Assembly: GCA_025435555.1 (NCBI GenBank)
Contig: JAIWWG010000001.1
Coordinates: 982,753 to 1,046,752 of the forward strand
Direction of reading: 5' to 3'
Source: Chytriomyces cf. hyalinus JEL632
Lineage: Eukaryota > Chytridiomycota > Chytridiomycetes > Chytridiales > Chytriomycetaceae
DNA length: 64,000 nucleotides
The position numbers were made by a program, and so were the translations under genes. This document shows, piece after piece, positions 56,464 to 64,000 of the stretch; the stretch's first letter is position 1, and each line of letters starts with the position of its first letter. Under the pieces are notes generated by a model. That model searched no databases, was not told the DNA's origin, and saw only the letters and a list, made by a program, of their open reading frames with translations.

Positions 56464-56873
56464 GGATGCAAGTGCTGTGGTGGGGAATGAAAGCTGATGG
56501 GAAGTTTTTTTATATTGTTCGTCTCCGAGGTTGAAAAAATTGGAGTCAAAGTCTGCTTTTCCCCGACATCCATTTTTTTGGATTTATGTACTTTAAAGAG
56601 AGGTAGGTGTTTAGGGTGTTCTGTTGGTGCTCCTACGGATGCTTCGGATGCCTGGCGGGGGATGCCGTGAATGCCAAGGTCTCTGGTTTTCGTATTTATG
56701 GAGCTGGCCTTTAAACTGCTCAGATGCGGGAACAGGAGGCAGGGACCGTGCGATCAGAGTAGACGTGGTCCAGGACGACCGGTGCTTCAGTTGTGCTTCA
56801 GTTGTGGTGGTTTTTCAACTGTGGTTCAAATGTCAATAAAAGTTGAACATCAATCCAAACATTCCAATTCTTG
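56464..56873. other. Divergent promoter region, NRAMP / SH3 protein 7
   Basis: 410 bp. A GGTGCTTCAG-type direct repeat occurs at about 56779-56800 (TTCAGTTGTG twice). No gene seen. Confidence 0.4.
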
Positions 56874-58225
56874 ATGCGAGCTGAAACGGTGGTCGCAGCA
56901 GCCATAGCCATAACAGGCTGCACAGCTGCCTTCTCTGCCAACTCATTCACAGCATCGGCGTCGCCATTAGCATCAGACTGCGTCCCAGTCCCTCTTCCCT
57001 CGCCGTGTACTCTGTTCGGCCTGGACAACGTCAACCTTACTTCAGTGTCCCTCCATCTTCTCTCGACTGAAACACATCCAATCAGCACTGCATCGCAGTG
57101 GAGTGCACGACTCGACAATCTCCTCCGCTCAGCCACTGCACTCAACACGCACCTGCGCTCAGAGTTTGGATGCGTCTCGCAGGCACATTTACATTTGGAT
57201 GCGAGCGTCGTTGTCGAGCAACTGTGTCTCGAAGCACGCGTGAGCAGCGTGTCTTGTGTGCGGGATTCTCAGTGTGAGTAGTCGAACCCTTCCGGCTTGA
57301 ATTTTATTCCAAACTCAAACACCAAACTTATTCAGCCACCGCCTGTCCGTCCCTCTGTCCACGCTTGCAGTCGTTCAATGCCGTTGTGAGCAATCGGCGT
57401 CTGTGTCCGAAAGAGTCTCTGTCGGACACGCAAATCAATAATCGCATCAAACTCGCGCAAATGACTGACTCTTGCAAAGACTTGGTCGCGCGCTTTTGGC
57501 CATGTACCGATAATTCATGCTCTATTCCATCTTCCGAGGGTCAACACCTGCTCCGCCAGCAACGAGACGGCTTTTCGAACCCCCTCAAAGGGAATAACGT
57601 AAAAGAACAAAACCACGGCGCAAGCACAAGGCCCAAATTCTCAAACTTTCTCAAAAAGGCGGTTTTCGACGAGAGCAATCCAAATTCACCGATTGAACAC
57701 TTTCTGGAACAAAAAAACATGAACTTGGATGCTGCGCCGGGTGACGCTGGAAGTGCCAAAGCAGCTTCAACGGGCGGACTGGGCACGGGCGTCATTGTAG
57801 CCATTGCAACTGCATCGCTCGTTGCTGTTGTTGCGCTCATTTTCTGTCTCACCGCACTGACTAAAAAGAAGGCACCCAAAAAACTGGAGACGGAGCAAAT
57901 GATTCCTGGACGCGAGCCGCTTTCTACTCTTGCGTCGTATGATAATCGGGGAGGTGTTCCTTCGGATTATAGTCCTCTTGCGGAAGCGGTGGTCGCGAAG
58001 GAGTTTGCGCCCAAACCAAGACCCAAGATTCTGGGCAGACAGAGTGTTGTGCTAGCGTATACCGCGGGGCAGCCGGATGAACTGAGCCTTGTTGTTGGAG
58101 ATGTGGTGATACTGCAGCAGTACAAACAGATTGGGTGGGGTGAGGGAGTGCTGGAGCGGACGGGAAAGAAGGGGGTGTTTCCGCTCGTTTGTGTTGGGAT
58201 CGTTGAGGCGTCGTCGCCAGCGTGA
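56874..58225 (+). CDS. SH3-domain single-pass membrane protein 7 with Cys-rich ectodomain
   Basis: Exons 56874-57273 and 57336-58225 give 429 residues. Signal peptide MRAETVVAAAIAITGCTAAF. The ectodomain has regularly spaced Cys: SDCVPVPLPSPCTLFG, SEFGCVSQAHLHLD, EQLCLEARVSSVSCVRDS, TACPSLCPRLQSFN, DSCKDLVARFWPCTDNSC. Membrane helix VIVAIATASLVAVVALIFCL is followed by TALTKKKAPKK. SH3: VVLAYTAGQPDELSLVVGDV, VILQQYKQIGWGEGV, KGVFPLVCVGI; DDGW is replaced by QIGW. Organisation matches member 6, with which it probably shares the Cys-rich domain. Confidence 0.83.
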
Positions 58226-58374
58226 TGCTTGCTTTGAAATTGCGCGTGGACTTTGTGGTTTCGATAAGGAAAATGAATGACTGGGTTCGCAGAAAGTAAT
58301 TAAGGTGCAAACAGAAAATTGTTTGACGTCAAACTCTGCGCCAATCAAAAACCCAATAACACATATTGGAAGAG

Positions 58375-59949
58375 ATGGACACACCCAAAGACCCCAGCAA
58401 CAGCAGCAGCGCAGACCGGCTGCCTCTGCTCTCGCCGAATGTGTTCGACATCGAGAAGGGATCCTCTCCTCTGCGTCGGACGATATCGGGCGTGTCTGTC
58501 GGAACTCCCCCGCCCTACACCCAGCATTACTCGCAGTCGCCAGCACCCACCCTTTCATCAATACGTCTTCAAAGAGATTCTAAACTCCTCGAACAGTCCC
58601 TGCGGGACAATGCTCCCTTCATTGTGGTGTGTCTGCTTTGGTACCTGGCTTCGTCAGTGACGTCCAACGTGGCAAAGGAGCTGCTGACTGTGTTCAGATA
58701 CCCATTAACGCTGTCGTGGATCCAGTTTGCTTTTGTCGCTGTGGGGTGCCTGCTGGTTGGGGCTGTGCAGTGCTACATCCTCCGCATTCCAAACACCGGC
58801 GTACGGTGGCCTACGCCGGAGGCTTTTCGGACAACGGCGCCGCTGACTTTGTTCTTAATCTCGGGGCATGCGTTTTCATCCATGGCCATCTCAAGAGTGC
58901 CCGTTTCATTTGCTCACACAATCAAGGCATGTGTTTCACCCTTTATCGCAGCACCCACAAGGCCTGCCACAAAAACTAACACCCCCATTGTTATACTGCT
59001 ATATTGGTGTACTGTTATACTGTTATGCACTGCACAGGCGCTCTCTCCGCTCTTTACTATTCTGATTTACAAGCTCGTTTTCAAAGTCAACTACGCCGCA
59101 AAAGTATACGTGGCCTTAGTCCCGTTGACCCTCGGCGTCATGCTCGTCTGCACAAACAAACTCTCGTTCCATCTCCTCGGCTTTCTCTGCGCCTTAATAT
59201 CGACCCTCATTTTCGTTGTGCAAAACATTGTATCGAAAACCATCTTCAACAAGCAAGCCACGCGCAAACACAGCAAACGCATGGACAAGTTTAATCTTCT
59301 ATTTTACTCCAGCATTACGTCGTTTTTTGTCATGGCGCCGATTTGGTGGTTTGCAGATGGGCTGGCCATGGTTAGTTGGGGGTCCACGGCTTCTCCTGCA
59401 ATGGGACCTCTTGCACCGTTTGAAATCGCAAATCAGTCGTCAAACCCACTTGCAACTGCAACTGCGGACTTGAATCAACCCTCATTCAACTGGACAGATT
59501 CCGTTTCCACAATGCCGATTTATCCGCGCAACCACACCGACAACCACACACACATGATCATCACCGGCGACCCCCGCATCACCGCCTCCGCATCACACAT
59601 TACCCGCCTCTTTCTCCTCAATGGCGTTACCCATTTTGCTCAAGCAGCCTTCAGCTTCACAGTCCTCGCACAAGTCAGCTCTCCCGTCACTTTTTCAATT
59701 GCAAGCCTGTTTAAACGGATTGTTGTGATTGTGGCGAGTTTGGTATATTTCGGGGAAGCCCGGGGTGTTGGCGTTGTGCAAGGAGTGGGGCTTGTGTTGA
59801 CGTTTTTAGGGCTGTATATGTATGATCAGGCAAAGATGGAGGTGAGGATGGAAGGTCCTGATGGGCATACAGCTGAGGAGGTTTCGTTCTTGGATGCATT
59901 GGATGCCGGCGCTAAAAAGAAGAGGAGGGATAGTGGGTTGCCTGTTTGA
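58375..59949 (+). CDS. TPT/SLC35-family nucleotide-sugar or phosphate transporter
   Basis: Drug/metabolite superfamily transporter of the triose-phosphate translocator type (yeast Sly41 and SLC35E relatives), probably Golgi/ER. Start ATG 58375 (MDTPKDPSNSSSADRLPLLS); the TTG upstream is not used. About ten helices, with WYLASSVTSNVAKELLTVF, LISGHAFSSMAISRVPVSFA, HTIKALSPLFTILIYKLVFK, LVPLTLGVMLVCTNKLSFHL, IFVVQNIVSKTIFNKQ and FSIASLFKRIVVIVASLVYF. The HTIK|ALSPLF join requires a 111-bp intron (58927-59037) with a GC-AG donor/acceptor pair; its length is a multiple of three and it has no stop, so an unspliced mRNA would encode a 37-residue insertion. Predicted 487 residues when spliced. Confidence 0.88.
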   Translation: MDTPKDPSNSSSADRLPLLSPNVFDIEKGSSPLRRTISGVSVGTPPPYTQHYSQSPAPTLSSIRLQRDSKLLEQSLRDNAPFIVVCLLWYLASSVTSNVAKELLTVFRYPLTLSWIQFAFVAVGCLLVGAVQCYILRIPNTGVRWPTPEAFRTTAPLTLFLISGHAFSSMAISRVPVSFAHTIKACVSPFIAAPTRPATKTNTPIVILLYWCTVILLCTAQALSPLFTILIYKLVFKVNYAAKVYVALVPLTLGVMLVCTNKLSFHLLGFLCALISTLIFVVQNIVSKTIFNKQATRKHSKRMDKFNLLFYSSITSFFVMAPIWWFADGLAMVSWGSTASPAMGPLAPFEIANQSSNPLATATADLNQPSFNWTDSVSTMPIYPRNHTDNHTHMIITGDPRITASASHITRLFLLNGVTHFAQAAFSFTVLAQVSSPVTFSIASLFKRIVVIVASLVYFGEARGVGVVQGVGLVLTFLGLYMYDQAKMEVRMEGPDGHTAEEVSFLDALDAGAKKKRRDSGLPV

Positions 59950-60206
59950 GGGTGCCCTTTTATTTCTTCTCTGTTTTCAGCGCGGTTTTTTTTTTTTTAG
60001 AGAATGCTTTGTTGGGCGAAACAAAACAAAACAAAAAAAAGGCCGAGTGTGGCAATGCTATGTGGATTCTTCCATCTCTCCCTTTATTCCGTCTGCTTCG
60101 GGGTTTGTCAGACCTGCAGCCTCGAGCAACGACAAGTTAGGTATCCCTTTAATTTAGCTTAGATACAAAATAGGTTTAATATTAAACACAAATAGTGAGA
60201 AGTATC

Positions 60207-60278
60207 GACTCCTTGGCGCAACGGTAGCGCGTTCGTCTCCAAAGCGAAAGGTTGCGTGTTCAAATCACGTAGGGGTCA
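60207..60278 (+). tRNA. tRNA-Trp (anticodon CCA)
   Basis: 72 nt, no intron. Acceptor GACTCCT pairs with AGGGGTC, discriminator A. D stem GCGC/GCGC. Anticodon arm TTCGT-CTCCAAA-GCGAA with CCA. T arm GCGTG-TTCAAAT-CACGT. B box GTTCAAATC is intact. A TCTTTTC stretch directly downstream could terminate Pol III. Confidence 0.92.
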
Positions 60279-60595
60279 TCTTTTCTCAAGTCACGGAGTC
60301 ATTTTTATTTTACCTTTGCAGTAGGAAGGTGGAGACTATGTGAAGGCGGTGTTTGTGCACGTTCAGAGAAATACCCAAACTGAGAGCAGCGAGGCACCAT
60401 AAGATAATTTCTTTGTTTTGACAAATTTTCGTGTGCCCCTGCTTGAATTGCACTTTTTGGCGGGGTTGGTTACCCTGGCATCAAGGGTGGTGCATGCTCT
60501 CTCTCTAACATCCACAAACATTGCTGCGTGCGGAAAAGGGAATCTGTTTTTGATTTGTTCGAACTGTTCCCATCTGCCCACTCCAAACTTGAACC
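60279..60595. other. Intergenic region
   Basis: 317 bp between tRNA-Trp and the next gene; no feature recognised beyond short T-runs. Confidence 0.35.
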
Positions 60596-61718
60596 ATGTC
60601 GATATCAACCAATTCTCCATGCGTAGTCAACGCATTCAACAACTACGCGTGCGCATCCGACGACTTCTCAACCATCCTGGAGTGTATCCCGACATTGGTC
60701 GATGCAGATATCGGGACGTACCAGTACCTTGGTTCTTGCGGTCAAAGCAGAGTGTGCAGCATTAGTGTCTTGCAAGACGGGACTCCATCGCCAGACTGTT
60801 TGGCGCTTTCGACCTTGCAGCAGCCGGTTTCTGAGCAGCAGCATCCACGCCGTAATAACGACAACAAATACAACCACGGGGGCGTGAAGCCGGGGAGAAG
60901 TTGGCGGTTCATGCTCGCCAGGGACGTATACATGCAATCTGGAAGGTACAACTGCATTGGTGTGTAAACACGATGGAATCTATGTGGAGCAATTGGGGAT
61001 GTGTGTAAGCGGGTGTTCCATCCAGTGTGGAAGGCCTTATTGCGATGTTGCGCCAGGGTTTGTAGCATACTGCGATGGACAGACATTTGGAGGATGGGTC
61101 GACGGGTCGACGAGCACTGTTTGCGAGGATAAAACAACTAGCGAGTGGGTCTACAGTGTGGCGGAGTCTTGCACGGACAAGGGGAGTCCATCGGAAGAAT
61201 GCACGGACAAGACGACTACATCGGAGGAATGCACTGATAAAGCAACAACATCGGAAGAATGCACGGATAAATCGACCACATCGGAGGAGTGCACGGACAA
61301 GGAAACTACGTCGGAAGAATGCACGGACAAGGAAACTACAGTTGATGAGTGCATTGAAAAGACGACTTCAGATTGTGCGGAGGACATTACCTCAAATGAC
61401 AGCGAAACAGTTCACATCTACACCGACACAATGTGGGGCACTGTAACCCCGACGCAAGTCACTACACCCTACTCAGTAACAACAGCAACAAGAGATAAAT
61501 GCATTCCGAAAACAGAAACTACAACAACAACAAGAGATAAATGTGCGCCAAAGACGGAAACAACGACATGGGTAATCCCTCCCATCACACTCACAGCAAC
61601 TACCACCACCACAAACTCGAGCGACGGCGCCATTGTGATTCCCATTCCCATCCCGATTATTATCCCGATCAAAGAACAAAAACTCGACAACGAACGCGTC
61701 TACGCTGGGATACTATGA
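60596..61718 (+). CDS. Secreted-like Cys/Thr-rich protein with EECTDK repeats
   Basis: Exon 1 starts MSISTNSPCVVNAFNNYACA (60596). A second exon reads GGSCSPGTYTCNLEGTTALV, CKHDGIYVEQLGMCVSGC, CGRPYCDVAPGFVAYCDGQT. The two frames differ by one, so an intron of roughly 60-70 bp (about 60828-60895) is needed. Then come six 10-residue units of SEECTDKxTT (61191-61370) and a Thr-rich tail with DKCIPKTETTTTT repeats. The annotated frame ends at 61718. An alternative last exon in the next frame would end MMIGFAAAFHFALDFAFTYF, a hydrophobic tail suitable for GPI anchoring. The Cys modules look like those of fungal surface carbohydrate-binding proteins, but no signal peptide is obvious at the assumed start. 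Family not identified. Confidence 0.6.
61191..61370 (+). repeat. 30-bp tandem repeat (SEECTDKxTT units)
   Basis: Six in-frame copies of TCGGAAGAATGCACGGACAA-type units, encoding SEECTDK followed by TTT, ATT, STT, ETT and ETT, the last copy degenerate (VDECIEKTT). Confidence 0.9.
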
Positions 61719-62293
61719 TAGCCATGCCATGAAGGGGCTCGGAGGTGCTTGGATGATGATTGGGTTTGCGGCAGCGTTTCATTTTGCGCTCGACTTTGCA
61801 TTTACGTATTTTGGAGTGTGATGATGGGCGCGACAGTTTGCTTGGTATCATTATTTCTGTTTTTTGGGGATGTAACTGCATGGTATTGTCTGTATTTTAC
61901 GTTGTTTTTATTTTACTGAAGGAGAAGCATTTGTGTGTTTGCGAGCCCAGTTTATTTATTAAAGTCATTTTCAATCAATTTATGAACTAGATTTTTCGTA
62001 AACTTTTCCAATTTGAAAACAATGCGCCGAGTGAACGCAACGTCAACTTTTCATGCGCCGCTGTTTGCCAACAGAGGTAACAACGAAGCAGCTCTTGTGC
62101 ATATGGACTCTTCAATATTCAGTTTTTGCTCAAGTTGAACTGAACATAAAAGTTCCCTTTTTGCCATGAGTGAATTTTTCCATTTTACTAAGTCATTGCC
62201 CGGAAAATGTCGGAGCCGGGTTCCCTTCCCACCCGACACTTCATCCCATAGAACAAAACAAAAAAAGGACCCCCCCCCTTCGCCCAGCAAGAA
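61719..62293. other. Intergenic region
   Basis: 575 bp. The first ~100 bp may still be coding for the preceding gene (alternative hydrophobic C-terminus ending at about 61821). The rest is AT-rich. No other gene is seen. Confidence 0.4.
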
Positions 62294-63408
62294 ATGCACG
62301 TCAAGAATCTTCGTGCATCAATACCGCCATCCGACCTTTTCTCAACCACGGCGGCATACCTGAAAAGAAGTCCCGCACTCTACGCCGGACTTGGTTCAGA
62401 AGAAAAGGCTCGAAGAGCCGTAAAATTTGCTCTCACCACACATGCCACTACCTTCTCCGACGTTTACGCTGTGCACCGGATAGTTGGAATCGGCGCCAAC
62501 GGTGTCGTTCTTGCGGCGCAAGATCTAACTGATAGCAGTAGACCAGTAGCAATCAAGATTATCTACAAATCCAGGGTGTCCACCACGAGTTTGCCGCACC
62601 CAGAATTGGGGAAGCGTACAAACATCTTGCCGGCTGTGACTATTCAAAGCATTTGCTGCAGTTGCTTGATGACTGGCAAGACAGCCATCACATTTACCTT
62701 GTCACGGAGTTGTATGGCTTCAACTGGGCGGCGCGTGGGTCTTTGAGGCAGCAGCTTCAACCTTTGACCATTACATTCACAAGGCAAAACGATACCGTTC
62801 ATACTCGGACACTAGATTTCTATGCGGGGTCTAGCGACCTCTGGGCATACCGGGATCACCTTACGAGCACGTGCGGTGAATGCACTGTCCCCTTGTTCCA
62901 AATCAAGGAAATCATCAAACAAACTGCGCTCGGACTTCAGTACGCACACAACCATGGATACTACCACGGCGATGTCAAGGCTGAAAACATTCTCTTGGCG
63001 CAAAGTAGCCGCCCTGGCGTCAAGATAGCCGACCTTGGAAACTGCAAACACATTTCCACTGGCCTTTACCAGTACGGTACTGTGGAAGCGACACCACCAG
63101 AACTCTTATTTGACTCCCCCTTTAGTGCGTCTGAACTGGATGGCCGTGATGCCGACGTGTTTGCTCTCGGGTTGGTGCTCTATACACTGTTGCAGGAAAC
63201 AGGCAAGCCACCTGAAATTATGGCGCGCATTCAAGATCATTCGGTTGGATACAAGACATTGATGCTGTCAAATGGGGGACTGTTTCCTTTGGGAGATATG
63301 TCCAAGTTTGACAGAGACGCAGTGCATCTTCTGAAAGGTATGACCGAGGTGGAGCCAGCGATGCGAATGAGTGTTGCGCAAGTTTTGGCGCATCGATTTC
63401 TTTTGTGA
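62294..63408 (+). CDS. Atypical protein kinase, apparent frameshift in N-lobe
   Basis: Starts MHVKNLRASIPPSDLFSTTA. P-loop VGIGANGVVLAAQDL and the ATP-binding Lys in VAIKIIYKS are in the first frame. From about 62572 the homologous sequence (GVHHEF, IGEAYKHLAGCDYSKHLLQL, LDDWQDSHHIYLVTELYGFN) continues in another frame, with no intron visible. The second frame carries the catalytic loop YYHGDVKAENILL (HGD in place of HRD) and IADLGNC (DLG in place of DFG), then TPPELLFDSP, DADVFALGLVLYTLLQ and MRMSVAQVLAHRFLL. DLG is also used by active SRPK-type kinases, so activity is not excluded. Either an assembly indel or a damaged gene. Confidence 0.75.
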
Positions 63409-63836
63409 CTGATCTCTTTGGTATCGATTTCAGGATTTGGTTTTGTTATAGTTCGTTATTTTTGTTTTGTAATATACCCACCCTTCTTCCTTGTGACTTT
63501 TGGTGCCTTCAACATTGCGTTCGGTTTAAAAGTAAATGGAATGTGAATTCAGATTTGAGTTGTTGCAGTTTATGTGGAATATGAGGGACGCTGTACACGT
63601 CGCCGCTGGTTGTGAAGCTCGGTTCTGGTGAACTTGGCACTGGAATATGCGCTCCGCCACTTGTCGTCCCCCAAAAGCGATGTGACAATCCCGTCGATGT
63701 GGGTTGTATGAAGATCGCCGATACCACAAATCAAATTTTACAAAAATCTGCGTACAAAAGGAAAAGCTGTCAAGCTGGAAATACTAAACATAAACAAAAA
63801 CTCCCAACAACAACTCCCCAACAACAAAACAAAACC
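63409..63836. other. Intergenic region
   Basis: 428 bp. Minus-strand frames at 63509-63729 have no recognisable content. The last 50 bp form an AAC-rich leader to the next gene. Confidence 0.35.
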
Positions 63837-64000
63837 ATGACTATCCACAACATGCAAGCAACTGGACCCTCTGAGACGCAGAAAGTGCAAGCACACATGG
63901 CCCAAATGATGCCCACAGACGCCGCCGTGGAAATGCAAAACTTCTCCTTCTCGTTCGGCGCTGACGCTCCCAGGATCATTGATGACGTGACGCTGTCCAT
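63837..64000 (+). CDS. ABC-type ATPase, N-terminal fragment (possibly CAF16-like)
   Basis: ATG 63837 starts MTIHNMQATGPSETQKVQAH, then VEMQNFSFSFGADAPRIIDD and VTLS up to the window edge. The V-x-N-F-x-F-x-F-G...I-x-D-V-x-L pattern is the A-loop region just before the Walker A motif of ABC ATPases. No membrane segment precedes it, which fits a soluble ABC protein such as CCR4-NOT-associated Caf16, but the fragment is too short to decide. Confidence 0.55.
   Translation, partial: MTIHNMQATGPSETQKVQAHMAQMMPTDAAVEMQNFSFSFGADAPRIIDDVTLS

Overview
The window is nuclear DNA of a fungus, most likely a zoosporic (chytrid-like) one. It holds about 30 genes. Most carry several short GT-AG introns of roughly 50-110 bp, genes are densely packed on both strands, and the products are typically fungal (Vma21, Dhh1, OCH1-type GT32 mannosyltransferase, MAPKKK, fungal copia element). 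A FANCD2 gene, which Dikarya such as yeast have largely lost, and many LRR, F-box and SH3 membrane proteins fit an early-diverging fungus. The taxon is inference; no rRNA or marker gene was compared.

Layout. 1-9.7 kb is a housekeeping block: 3' end of proteasome subunit RPN3, a long WD40/coiled-coil protein, the DEAD-box helicase DHH1, an Ariadne-type RBR ubiquitin ligase, and VMA21, which starts 53 bp from the ligase in the opposite direction. 9.9-18.2 kb (minus strand) carries FANCD2 and the tRNA methyltransferase DNMT2 in tandem. 19-22 kb has two F-box-like/LRR proteins flanking a small secreted protein. 22.4-26.5 kb is a MAPKKK. 27-37.2 kb is accessory: three members of an unrecognised paralogous family (one minus, two tandem plus), a near-identical pair of 102-residue secreted or membrane proteins, a two-domain GT32 glycosyltransferase whose second domain has lost its DXD motif, and an ankyrin protein.

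38-44.4 kb is a repeat-rich island: a 5'-truncated copia element with an intact-looking 3' LTR, a gag remnant with nonsense codons, and an LTR-like sequence 8 bp upstream of tRNA-Leu(AAG). 44.8-45.8 kb is a divergent histone H4/H3 pair. 46-47.6 kb holds three decayed copies of an F-box-like gene. 47.7-58.2 kb is a cluster of seven single-pass membrane proteins with C-terminal SH3 domains (one decayed), interrupted by an NRAMP metal transporter. The window ends with a TPT/SLC35-type transporter, tRNA-Trp(CCA), a cysteine/threonine-rich repeat protein, an atypical protein kinase with an apparent frameshift, and the start of an ABC-type ATPase.

The two best candidates for undescribed biology are the three-member 'SPIAV/GEW' family (27.0-28.5 and 34.4-37.2 kb) and the clustered SH3 receptor-like array. 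Exon joins were done by eye, so boundaries inside long genes are approximate unless given.
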